64,000 bases of DNA, taken from positions 48,233 to 112,232 of the forward strand of contig NZ_JHYQ01000015.1 in NCBI RefSeq assembly GCF_000621325.1, given 5' to 3'. The stretch comes from Thiothrix lacustris DSM 21227 (lineage in GTDB: Bacteria > Pseudomonadota > Gammaproteobacteria > Thiotrichales > Thiotrichaceae). The translations under genes and the position numbers were made by a program. The notes below the pieces were generated by a model, which saw only the letters and a program-made list of their open reading frames with translations, was not told where the DNA came from and did no database searches. Shown here in pieces: positions 56,369-64,000 of this stretch. Every line of letters starts with the position of its first letter. The stretch's first letter is position 1.

Positions 56369-59026
56369 ATGGATAATTCAATACAAGATATTGATTTGCA
56401 AGAAACAAAAGAATGGACTGATTCCCTTGAAGCAGTCATTGAAGCAGAAGGTGTGGAACGTGCCCACTTCTTGCTAGAAGAGCTGATTGCTACCGCCCGT
56501 CATAACGGCGCGAATCTGCCCTATTCAGCCAACACCGCTTACATCAATACGATCCCCCCCCATAAAGAACGCTATACGCCCGGTAAGCCCGCGATTGAAG
56601 CGCGTTTGCGCTCTTACATCCGCTGGAATGCCGCCGCGATGGTGGTACGTGCTAACCGGGAAAGCCCGGAACTGGGCGGGCACATTGCCACCTTCGCCTC
56701 AGCCGCGACTTTATACGATGTGGGCATGAACCATTTCTGGCACGCGCCTTCCCCGCAACACGGCGGCGACTTGCTGTATATACAAGGTCATGCTGCACCG
56801 GGGATGTATGCGCGTTCCTTCCTTGAAGGCCGATTTACCGAATCCGAACTCGACAATTTCCGTCAGGAAGTGGATGGCGGCGGCTTGTCCTCTTATCCAC
56901 ACCCGTGGCTGATGCCGGATTACTGGCAGTTCCCGACCGTTTCCATGGGGCTGGGGCCGATCAAGTCGATCTACCAGGCACGCTTCATGAAGTACCTGCA
57001 AGACCGCAAGCTGGCTGAAACCGCCAACCGCAAGGTTTGGGCATTCGTCGGCGACGGTGAAACCGATGAGCCGGAAACCCTCGGGGCGATTTCCCTCGGT
57101 GGTCGCGAAAAACTCGACAATCTGGTGTGGGTCGTCAACTGCAACCTGCAACGTCTGGATGGCCCAGTGCGTGGCAACGGTAAAATCGTGCAGGAACTCG
57201 AAGCGGTATTCCGTGGCGCTGGCTGGAACGTCATCAAAGTCCTGTGGGGTTCTTACTGGGATCCGCTCTTGGCCAAAGACAAAGATGGTTTGCTCAAAGC
57301 TCGCATGATGGAAGCGGTCGACGGCGAGTACCAGAACTACAAATCCCGCGATGGCAAATATGTGCGCGAAAACTTCTTCGGCAAATACCCCGAACTGAAG
57401 GAAATGGTCGCGACAATGAGCGACGCCGACATTTGGCGTTTGAACCGTGGTGGCCATGATCCGCACAAAGTGTTTGCCGCCTACCACGCAGCCGTAAACC
57501 ACACCGGGCAGCCAACCGTTATTTTGGCGCATACGGTTAAAGGTTACGGCATGGGTTCTGCTGGCGAAGGCCAGAACCGTACCCACTCGCAGAAAAAGCT
57601 GAGTGGCGAAGAAATGATTGCTTACAAAAACCGTTTCAACATCCCGTTGAGCGATGCGGATGCGGCTGAAGCGAAATATTACCGCCCTGACCCGAACGGC
57701 GAAGAAATGCAGTATCTGCTGGAACGCCGCAAAGCCTTGGGTGGTTCTTTGCCGCAGCGCCAGACCCATGCAACGCCGCTGAAAGTGCCGGATATTTCCA
57801 TTTTCCAACCGCTGTTGGAAAGCACGGGCGAGCGCGAAATGTCGACCACGATGGTATTCGTGCGCTTGCTGACCTTGCTGGCACGCGATAAAAACATGGG
57901 TCGCCATGTTGTGCCGATTGTGCCGGATGAGGCGCGGACGTTTGGTATGGAAGGCATGTTCCGCCAGTTGGGGATTTACTCCTCGGTCGGGCAATTGTAC
58001 GAGCCGCAGGATAAAGATCAGGTCATGTTCTACAAAGAGGACAAGACCGGGCAGATTCTGGAAGAGGGTATCAACGAAGCGGGCGCGTTCTCCTCGTGGA
58101 TTGCAGCAGCGACAGCTTACAGTACCCACGGCGTGAACATGGTGCCGTTTTACATTTACTACTCCATGTTTGGTTTCCAGCGCATTGGTGATTTGGCATG
58201 GGCGGCGGGTGACTCGCGTTCACGCGGCTTCCTGATTGGCGGCACGGCAGGGCGTACCACGCTCGCCGGTGAAGGCTTGCAACATCAGGATGGTCACGGG
58301 CTGATTCAGGCAGGCTTGATTCCGAACTGCCTGTCTTACGACCCGACCTTCTCTTATGAAATGGCGATCATCATTCATAACGGCCTGAAACGCATGTATC
58401 AGGATCAGGAAGATGTGTATTACTACATCACCGCGATGAACGAAAACTACACGCACCCCGCCATGCCAGCTGGTTGCGAAGACGGCATTGTCAAAGGCAT
58501 GTACCTGTTCAGCGGCGGCGGTAAAAAGCGCAAGAAAGTGCAACTGATGGGTTCAGGCACGATCCTGCGCGAAGTGATTGCTGCCGCAGAATTGCTCGAC
58601 AAGGAATGGGGCGTGGATGCCAATGTGTGGAGTGTGACCAGTTTCAACGAACTGGCGCGTGAAGCCCGTGACATCGACCGCTGGAACATGCTGCACCCGC
58701 TGGAAGATGCGAAAGTGCCGTATGTGACCCAAGCCATGAAAGGCCAACGTGGGCCTGCGGTTGCCGCGACCGACTATATCCGCCAGTACCCGGATCAAAT
58801 CCGTGCTTGGTTGCCAGTGCCTTACACTGTGTTGGGCACGGATGGCTTTGGGCGTAGTGATACCCGTGCGCAACTGCGTAAACATTTCGAGGTTAACCGT
58901 CATTACATCGTGATTGCCGCACTGAAAGCGCTGGTGGATGAAAAATCCCTGCCTGCTGCTGATCTGGTCAAGGCGATGGAAAAATACGGCATCAACCCCG
59001 AAAAACCCAACCCACGTCTGGCATAA
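56369..59026 (+). CDS. aceE: Pyruvate dehydrogenase E1 (homodimeric type)
   Basis: 885 residues from ATG 56369, with AGAGAGGA upstream; matches the 885-890 of gammaproteobacterial AceE. The N terminus ETKEWTDSLEAVIEAEGVER is typical. The thiamine-diphosphate motif starts GDGETDEPETLGAIS near 228 and ends VVNCNLQRLDGP. It decarboxylates pyruvate and acetylates the AceF lipoyl arm. First gene of aceE-aceF-lpd. The AT-rich 56165-56290 probably contains the promoter. This cell thus has both aerobic PDH and ferredoxin-dependent Por. Confidence 0.97.
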   Translation: MDNSIQDIDLQETKEWTDSLEAVIEAEGVERAHFLLEELIATARHNGANLPYSANTAYINTIPPHKERYTPGKPAIEARLRSYIRWNAAAMVVRANRESPELGGHIATFASAATLYDVGMNHFWHAPSPQHGGDLLYIQGHAAPGMYARSFLEGRFTESELDNFRQEVDGGGLSSYPHPWLMPDYWQFPTVSMGLGPIKSIYQARFMKYLQDRKLAETANRKVWAFVGDGETDEPETLGAISLGGREKLDNLVWVVNCNLQRLDGPVRGNGKIVQELEAVFRGAGWNVIKVLWGSYWDPLLAKDKDGLLKARMMEAVDGEYQNYKSRDGKYVRENFFGKYPELKEMVATMSDADIWRLNRGGHDPHKVFAAYHAAVNHTGQPTVILAHTVKGYGMGSAGEGQNRTHSQKKLSGEEMIAYKNRFNIPLSDADAAEAKYYRPDPNGEEMQYLLERRKALGGSLPQRQTHATPLKVPDISIFQPLLESTGEREMSTTMVFVRLLTLLARDKNMGRHVVPIVPDEARTFGMEGMFRQLGIYSSVGQLYEPQDKDQVMFYKEDKTGQILEEGINEAGAFSSWIAAATAYSTHGVNMVPFYIYYSMFGFQRIGDLAWAAGDSRSRGFLIGGTAGRTTLAGEGLQHQDGHGLIQAGLIPNCLSYDPTFSYEMAIIIHNGLKRMYQDQEDVYYYITAMNENYTHPAMPAGCEDGIVKGMYLFSGGGKKRKKVQLMGSGTILREVIAAAELLDKEWGVDANVWSVTSFNELAREARDIDRWNMLHPLEDAKVPYVTQAMKGQRGPAVAATDYIRQYPDQIRAWLPVPYTVLGTDGFGRSDTRAQLRKHFEVNRHYIVIAALKALVDEKSLPAADLVKAMEKYGINPEKPNPRLA

Positions 59027-59038
59027 GGAGAGCATGTT

Positions 59039-60343
59039 ATGGCAATCCAGGAAATTTTAGTGCCAGACATTGGCAGCTTCAAAGATGTTGAAATCATTGA
59101 AGTACTGGTTAACGTTGGCGATACGATCAACGTTGAAGACTCACTCATCACGATTGAATCCGACAAGTCGTCGATGGAAATTCCCTCACCCGCAGCGGGT
59201 GTGGTCAAGGACGTGAAGGTTAAGGTCGGCGACCGGATTTCGGAAGGGAGTCTGGTGGTGATGATGGATGTGACGGATGGCGCTGCGGCTGCTCCTGCAC
59301 CCGTTGCTGCTGCACCGGCAGCTCCAGCCCCTGCACCCGCTCCGGCAGCGAAACCAGAACCACGTCCGCAACCGGTGAAATCGCCAACAGCAGCCGTGCA
59401 GTCCGAAGCCGCGAAGCTCGATTTCAGCAAGGCTTACGCGACGCCATCGGTACGCAAGTTTGCCCGCGAACTCGGCGCTGATCTCAATAAAGTGACCGGC
59501 TCAGGCCGCAAAGGGCGCATCACCCAAGAAGACGTGAAAGCGTACATCAAGGACGTGATGAGCATGGGCGGTGTGCCGGGCAGAGGTGCTGCTTCCGGCA
59601 ATACGCTCGGCGTTGCACCGATGCCTGATATCGACTTCAGCCAATGGGGTGAAATCGAAACGGTGGCGCTGTCACGCATCAACAAGCTGACGGGCGAATT
59701 CCTGCACCGCAACTGGGTACACATTCCGCATGTGACGCAGTTTGATCAGGCGGACATTACCGATCTGGAAGCCTTCCGCAAGCAGTTGAATGAGGAAAAT
59801 GCCAAGTCCGGGATGAAAATCACCCCGCTGGTGTTCATCATGAAAGCGGTAGTGGCTGGCTTGAAGGCTTACCCGCGTTTCAATTCCTCACTGGATGCGA
59901 AGGGTGAAAACCTGATCCGCAAGCATTACTACCATGTGGGTGTGGCCGTGGATACGCCGGATGGTTTGGTCGTGCCGGTGATTCGTGACGTGGACAAAAA
60001 GTCCATCATGCAACTGTCGGAAGAGTTGAAAGCAATCTCTGGCAAGGCGCGTGACAAGAAGCTGAAACCGGCGGACATGCAAGGCGGCTGCTTCTCGATT
60101 TCCAGCCTCGGCGGGATCGGCGGCACTAAGTTCACCCCGATTGTGAATGCACCGGAAGTCGCTATCCTCGGTGTGTCCAAATCCGACATCCAGCCGATCT
60201 GGAACGGTAAAGAATTCGCGCCGCGCCTGATGCTGCCGCTGTCGCTGTCGTATGACCATCGCGTGGTCGACGGGGCGGAGGGTGCGCGTTTCACCACCTA
60301 CCTTGCGAAAATGCTGGGTGACATTCGGAGGTTGCTGGTATGA
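59039..60343 (+). CDS. aceF: Pyruvate dehydrogenase E2, dihydrolipoyl acetyltransferase
   Basis: 434 residues. One lipoyl domain with Lys43 in ESDKSSMEIPSP, an Ala/Pro linker (about 80-118), an E1/E3-binding domain (ATPSVRKFARELGADLNKVT onward) and a catalytic domain ending with the active-site LSYDHRVVDGAEG. Twelve bases after aceE; overlaps lpd by four. Confidence 0.97.
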   Translation: MAIQEILVPDIGSFKDVEIIEVLVNVGDTINVEDSLITIESDKSSMEIPSPAAGVVKDVKVKVGDRISEGSLVVMMDVTDGAAAAPAPVAAAPAAPAPAPAPAAKPEPRPQPVKSPTAAVQSEAAKLDFSKAYATPSVRKFARELGADLNKVTGSGRKGRITQEDVKAYIKDVMSMGGVPGRGAASGNTLGVAPMPDIDFSQWGEIETVALSRINKLTGEFLHRNWVHIPHVTQFDQADITDLEAFRKQLNEENAKSGMKITPLVFIMKAVVAGLKAYPRFNSSLDAKGENLIRKHYYHVGVAVDTPDGLVVPVIRDVDKKSIMQLSEELKAISGKARDKKLKPADMQGGCFSISSLGGIGGTKFTPIVNAPEVAILGVSKSDIQPIWNGKEFAPRLMLPLSLSYDHRVVDGAEGARFTTYLAKMLGDIRRLLV

Positions 60344-62082
60344 GCACGCTAATCGAAGTCAAAGTCCCCGACATTGGTAGCTTCAAGGATGTGGAAATCA
60401 TCGAAGTGCTGGTCGACGCTGGTTTCAAGATTGAAATGGAAGATTCGCTGATTACCATTGAGTCGGACAAATCGTCGATGGAAATCCCTAGCCCCTTGGC
60501 TGGCACTGTCAAGCAGATGCTGGTGAAGGTGGGGGATCGGGTGTCGGAAGGGTCGGTGTTGTTGATGCTGGAAGTGGCGGAAGAGGGGGAAACCCCTCCT
60601 AGCCTCCCCTTATCAGGGGAGGGACAAGAAGTTGCTCCCACACCTCAAGCAGCAACTTTTAGTGGCACGGCGAATATTGAGGCGGAATTGGTTGTGCTCG
60701 GCTCTGGCCCCGGCGGCTACACCGCTGCGTTCCGCGCGGCTGATCTCGGCACGAAAGTGGTGCTGATCGAGCGTTACCCTAATATCGGCGGGGTGTGCTT
60801 GAACGTGGGTTGTATCCCGTCCAAAGCCTTGCTGCACACCGCTGAGGTGATTGAAGAGGCTAAGGAATTTGCCAAGCATGGGGTGAAATTCGGTGAGCCG
60901 GACATCGACCTCGCTGCGGTACGGGCGCACAAAAGCGATGTGGTCAGCAAGTTGACCACGGGTCTGAAAGGGCTGGCAAAGCAGCGTAAGGTGCAGATCG
61001 TGCAGGGTTATGGTCGTTTCACCTCTGCGCACACGCTTGAGGTGGAAGCGGCAGACGGCAGCAAGCAAACGGTTAAGTTTGCCAACTGCATCATTGCTGC
61101 GGGTTCGCGTGTTACCAAATTGCCGTTTATTCCGTGGGATGACCCGCGTGTGATGGATTCCACCGCTGCGCTGGAATTACAGGAAATCCCCAAGCGTTTG
61201 CTGGTGGTTGGCGGTGGCATTATCGGGCTGGAAATGGCCACGGTTTACCACGCGCTGGGCGCGAGTGTGACGGTGGTGGAGCTTTCCCCCGGTTTGATGC
61301 CCGGTGCTGACCGCGACATCGTGAAGCCTTTGCACAATAAGATCAAAGGCCAGTACGAAGCCATTTACCTCAATACCAAGGTCACGGCGATTGAGCCGAC
61401 GGCGGCAGGGTTGGTGTGTTCGTTTGAAGGCAAGGGTGCGCCGGAAAAGGATACCTTTGACCGGGTGCTGGTCGCGATTGGGCGTAGCCCCAACGGTGAT
61501 CTGATCGACGCGGGTAAGGCAGGTGTCTTTGCGGGCGCTCGCGGGTTTATTCCGGTGGATAACCAAATGCGTACCAATGTGCCGCACATTTTCGCGATTG
61601 GCGACATCGTGGGGCAACCGATGCTGGCGCACAAAGCCACGCACGAAGGCAAAGTGGCGGCGGAAGTCATTGCCGGGCACAAGGCGTATTTCGATGCGAA
61701 AACCATTCCATCGGTGGCTTACACCAACCCGGAAGTGGCGTGGATGGGTAAGACTGAAGAGCAGTGCAAGGCTGAGGGGATTGCGTATGAAAAAGGCGCG
61801 TTCCCGTGGGCAGCAAGTGGGCGGGCTTTGTCGATGGATGCCAGCAACGGCATTACTAAAGTGCTGTTTGACAAGGAAACCGGACGGCTGATTGGCGCGG
61901 GCATTGCGGGTAAGAATGCCGGTGAGCTGATTGCTGAGGCGGTGTTGGCGCTGGAAATGGGTGCGGATGCGCATGACATCGGCTTGACTATCCACCCGCA
62001 TCCGACGCTTTCCGAGACGCTGAACTTTGCGGCGGAAGTGGCAGAAGGGACTTGCACGGATATTTACGCGCCGAAGAAGTAA
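60340..62082 (+). CDS. lpd: Dihydrolipoyl dehydrogenase with N-terminal lipoyl domain
   Basis: 580 residues. The N-terminal lipoyl domain (1-80, Lys44 in ESDKSSMEIPSP) is very like that of AceF. A linker contains ETPPSLPLSGEG, encoded by an inserted palindromic repeat. Then comes a flavin disulfide reductase with FAD motif VVLGSGPGGYTAAFRAADLG, the redox pair Cys153/Cys158 in GGVCLNVGCIP, and a C-terminal His-Glu region (IGLTIHPHPTLSETL). It reoxidises dihydrolipoyl groups to make NADH. Confidence 0.96.
   Translation: MSTLIEVKVPDIGSFKDVEIIEVLVDAGFKIEMEDSLITIESDKSSMEIPSPLAGTVKQMLVKVGDRVSEGSVLLMLEVAEEGETPPSLPLSGEGQEVAPTPQAATFSGTANIEAELVVLGSGPGGYTAAFRAADLGTKVVLIERYPNIGGVCLNVGCIPSKALLHTAEVIEEAKEFAKHGVKFGEPDIDLAAVRAHKSDVVSKLTTGLKGLAKQRKVQIVQGYGRFTSAHTLEVEAADGSKQTVKFANCIIAAGSRVTKLPFIPWDDPRVMDSTAALELQEIPKRLLVVGGGIIGLEMATVYHALGASVTVVELSPGLMPGADRDIVKPLHNKIKGQYEAIYLNTKVTAIEPTAAGLVCSFEGKGAPEKDTFDRVLVAIGRSPNGDLIDAGKAGVFAGARGFIPVDNQMRTNVPHIFAIGDIVGQPMLAHKATHEGKVAAEVIAGHKAYFDAKTIPSVAYTNPEVAWMGKTEEQCKAEGIAYEKGAFPWAASGRALSMDASNGITKVLFDKETGRLIGAGIAGKNAGELIAEAVLALEMGADAHDIGLTIHPHPTLSETLNFAAEVAEGTCTDIYAPKK
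60603..60622. repeat. Palindromic repeat inserted in the lpd linker
   Basis: CCTCCCCT-TATC-AGGGGAGG, an 8-bp palindrome in frame within the linker coding sequence, encoding PSLPLSGEG. The composition differs from the alanine/proline linkers usual here and resembles dispersed CCTCCCCTTATCAGGGGAGG elements known between genes in many bacteria. Confidence 0.65.
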
Positions 62083-62137
62083 TCCCTTACTAGAAGATTT
62101 TAAGTTTGACTCCTCACGTTAAGTGAGAAACCGGTTG

Positions 62138-62170
62138 GCGGCTCGCGTGAACAACGAGCCGCTTTTTTTT
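62138..62170 (+). terminator. Intrinsic terminator after lpd
   Basis: GCGGCTCG / CGAGCCGC, 8 bp with a 9-base loop, followed by eight Ts. A textbook terminator for aceE-aceF-lpd. Confidence 0.92.
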
Positions 62171-62174
62171 GCCG

Positions 62175-63014
62175 TTATTTTTGGGCGCTGACACCCATCA
62201 GGTGCTCGACTTTTTGTACGTGCTTGAAGCCTGCCGCCTTGAGCCGGTGGATGACGCCATCGACAAAGCTGCTGCCTTTTTTGACGACGTGTGGATTGCC
62301 GGTGTAATGAAACAGCCGCCCGTCGCGGCGTAGCACCCGGAAGATTTCCCTGTAGAATTCTTCGCTGTAGAGTTCCCCGGCGAGGGAAAAACGCGGTGGA
62401 TCGTGAATGACCGCATCAAAGGAAGCCGCTGGCATGGAGCCTATCAGCTCATAGCTACTGCCTTGGCGTTGCACAATTCCGGCTTGCCCTAAATCATTTG
62501 ACCACGGGTTTTGTGAGCGTAGCCTCATGACTTCCGGGCTTAGTTCGATGCTGAGTACTTCGCTTGCGCCGAGTCGGTGGGCGGCGATGGCGGCATAGCC
62601 CAAGCCGCTACAGCAGTCCAATACCTTGTCACCCTTGCGCACTGCTTGTTGCGCCATCGCGGAGGCGCTGGCAAAGGGGTCGGTTCCCTTGGAGATGTGC
62701 ATCTTGACGCCGCTAATTTCCAGCAGCGGTGCGCCAGCCGTGGGAACGAGCTTGTAGTAGCCAGTGCTGCGGTCTTCCAAGGGGTGTATCGTGCCATCGC
62801 GACACAGGTAGATCCTCTGGGTCTTTTTGACGATGCTTTTGAGGGTGTCGATGGAGAGTCGATTGTCTGCGTCGAGCACTAGGCTCTGGTCGCTTAAGGC
62901 AAAGTCTTGTTCCGAAAGGTTCAGGTCGGTGGAGAGCCGGATGCAGGTAAGCCCCTTGGCGATGGCATCCAGCGCTTGTTTGGCATTGTCTGTGTGGAGG
63001 TAGTAGCTGGGCAT
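62175..63014 (-). CDS. Class I SAM-dependent methyltransferase, substrate unknown
   Basis: 279 residues. Motif I is VLDCCSGLGYAAIAAHRLGA (about 131-150), motif II EVLSIELSPEVMRL, and motif IV FDAVIHDPPRFSLAG, a DPPR variant of the NPPY/DPPY motif of nucleic-acid and protein N-methyltransferases. An N-terminal 120-residue domain of unknown kind precedes it (ISGVKMHISKGTDPFASASA). The substrate may be RNA; inference only. Convergent with lpd. Confidence 0.78.
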   Translation of the reverse strand: MPSYYLHTDNAKQALDAIAKGLTCIRLSTDLNLSEQDFALSDQSLVLDADNRLSIDTLKSIVKKTQRIYLCRDGTIHPLEDRSTGYYKLVPTAGAPLLEISGVKMHISKGTDPFASASAMAQQAVRKGDKVLDCCSGLGYAAIAAHRLGASEVLSIELSPEVMRLRSQNPWSNDLGQAGIVQRQGSSYELIGSMPAASFDAVIHDPPRFSLAGELYSEEFYREIFRVLRRDGRLFHYTGNPHVVKKGSSFVDGVIHRLKAAGFKHVQKVEHLMGVSAQK

Positions 63015-63103
63015 AGTGTTTCGTCTATCTGGCTAAAAATACTGACCGTACTATATCGAATTAGAAGCATACCTCAAGTTTAGATGCAGAGAATTTCCGT
63101 TTG

Positions 63104-63241
63104 TTAGGTTTTCTCTGTGTTTCCGAATATTGGTATTTCGTCGACTTCATAATAGAGGTCGTTGCCACATTTACAAACTGCTTTCCACGGCCTCCCTATA
63201 TTGTTCTGAGTCTCGTGCTCGCTTTTTTCACCACACTTCAA
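63104..63241 (-). CDS. Possible 45-residue cysteine-containing protein
   Basis: An open frame from TTG 63241 coding KCGEKSEHETQNNIGRP then AVCKCGNDLYYEVDEIP. Cysteines at 3, 23 and 25 hint at a small metal-binding fold. The start codon is weak, there is no good ribosome site, and it follows the excalibur gene by 30 bases. It could also be the tail of a decayed gene. Between 63015 and 63103 I see nothing else. Confidence 0.25.
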   Translation of the reverse strand: MKCGEKSEHETQNNIGRPWKAVCKCGNDLYYEVDEIPIFGNTEKT

Positions 63242-63271
63242 TGGTGTGCAAAATGATTTGCTTTGATTTCA

Positions 63272-63694
63272 TTATTTGCACCATTGTTTCTCACAAGGAA
63301 TACCATCATTGTTTCCATCCATTTTGAGGTTTGGACAATTGTTCAAAAAGAAAGTAGCTTCTTCGCAAGAGTTCATTTGAGAACAATATACTCTGCCATC
63401 ACAGCGAAAGCTTGAAGATTTACCGCTTTGACTATATGAGTTCTGTTTATCAATGCGTGGAGATTCGCCACCAATGATTGTTAATGCGCCATCAATCGGT
63501 TCTTTTCTTTCACATACCGTTCCTACAGGCACGCTACCATATATAACATGGCCATCTTTAGTAATGCATTTTGTGGCTATAGTCGGTGCGGCGTTTGAGG
63601 GGGTATTTAGTAAAGGTAATTGATGTTGTTTATAGAAAAAATTTCCATACCATCCAATGCCGACTAAAAGAGTGATCAAGATTATATTTTTCAT
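63272..63694 (-). CDS. Excalibur calcium-binding domain protein, exported
   Basis: 140 residues from ATG 63694. An N-terminal membrane segment (IILITLLVGIGWYGNFFY) exports or anchors it. A short region with ATKCITKDGHVIYGSVPVG resembles a DUF4124-like segment. The C terminus is an excalibur domain: FRCDGRVYCSQMNSCEEATF then DGNNDGIPCEKQWC, with the paired cysteines and the DxDxDG-like calcium loop. The frame is open upstream into a transposase fragment, but the domain structure supports this start. Confidence 0.75.
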   Translation of the reverse strand: MKNIILITLLVGIGWYGNFFYKQHQLPLLNTPSNAAPTIATKCITKDGHVIYGSVPVGTVCERKEPIDGALTIIGGESPRIDKQNSYSQSGKSSSFRCDGRVYCSQMNSCEEATFFLNNCPNLKMDGNNDGIPCEKQWCK

Positions 63695-63748
63695 ATCCAA
63701 TTTGTTTCTTTTGTTGTTGTCTAATGTCCGGGTTTGCTGGGCTAGATC

Positions 63749-64000
63749 AAACATCTCCTTCCCGATCAAGCCTTGGCGGTCACAAATTAGCAGCACTTGG
63801 GTAGACAGTTTGGTGATCAGCTCCCCGGCATTGGCGATAAACGCCGCCAGCGTGGTGAAGTGCGGTTGGCTGTCACCGGAAATCGCAATGAACAGCATAT
63901 TCTCACGGCACGCTGATTCGATTTTGCGGCTACTGATAATGCCACGGCTGTAAGCTAACAGGATGATTTTGAGTAACACCGCTGGGTCAAAAGCGGCTGC
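63749..64000 (-). mobile_element. Transposase fragment (IS1182-like), partial at right edge
   Basis: About 84 residues of a transposase N-terminal region running off the window: AAAFDPAVLLKIILLAYSRG, IISSRKIESACRENMLFIAI, SGDSQPHFTTLAAFI, ending at QGLIGKEMF. In the IS1182-like family GKEMF is followed by further conserved sequence; here it is followed by unrelated residues in the same open frame, so the element is truncated. What lies beyond 64000 is unknown. Confidence 0.75.

Noticed and set aside
56711..58129. 472-residue open frame on the minus strand
   Set aside because: Antisense to aceE, which has full-length homology and motifs; the antisense protein is Arg/His/Phe-rich with no recognisable domain.
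61177..62001. 274-residue minus-strand frame
   Set aside because: Antisense to lpd; no domain.

Overview
The window looks like the chromosome of a sulfur-oxidising, CO2-fixing gammaproteobacterium of the Thiothrix type. This is inferred from gene content: a type I sulfide:quinone oxidoreductase, a glycine-rich sulfur-globule-type envelope protein, both a form II (CbbM) and a form IA (CbbLS) RuBisCO, cytochrome bd, and gammaproteobacterial housekeeping genes (GyrA, EpmA/EpmB/EF-P, SecDF-YajC, homodimeric-type AceE). I saw no rRNA, tRNA or CRISPR array.

Layout. 1-2540 (minus): pyruvate:ferredoxin oxidoreductase porG-porA-porB, with porB running off the left edge. 2683-5376: a P2-type cation ATPase. 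5408-11205: a translation/secretion block, efp-epmA-yajC-secD-secF on the minus strand with epmB divergent from efp. 11202-14600: a PhoD-like phosphatase, a nuclease lipoprotein and a DUF938 methyltransferase. 14570-18740: a scarred accessory region built from a tandem duplication (HopJ-family, oxidoreductase-like, YbjQ, PIN/ribbon-helix-helix toxin-antitoxin, HNH nuclease, and a copied 3' end of cbbO). 18743-24354: RuBisCO operon 1 (cbbM-cbbQ-cbbO) with divergent cbbR. 24369-27050: a defence insert with higBA and a retron-like cassette (promoter, structured ncRNA, 82-residue unknown protein, XRE regulator, reverse transcriptase). 27077-33564: RuBisCO operon 2 (cbbL-cbbS-unknown-cbbQ-cbbO) with its own divergent cbbR. 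33542-34649: two unknown genes and a decayed VapBC pair. 34772-41401: gyrA-serC-pheA and convergent proS. 41748-44623: cydABX behind a perfect FNR/ANR box. 44882-51582: sqr, an RND pump whose adaptor gene carries a frameshift, and the sulfur globule protein. 51720-55479: potABCD polyamine importer. Then RNase T, the pyruvate dehydrogenase operon aceE-aceF-lpd, a methyltransferase, an excalibur-domain protein and a transposase fragment at the right edge.

How it fits together. Sulfide oxidation at the membrane (Sqr) feeds electrons to the quinone pool and to cytochrome bd when oxygen is low. Carbon is fixed by two RuBisCO forms, each with its own dedicated CbbQ/CbbO activase pair and LysR regulator. 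This suggests that enzyme form is switched with CO2 or O2 supply.

The most unusual element is the retron-like cassette at 25190-27050, lying between the two RuBisCO operons. It has a near-consensus promoter, about 320 nt of hairpin-rich non-coding sequence, an extra small helical protein, an HTH partner and a reverse transcriptase whose catalytic YxDD motif reads LVDD.
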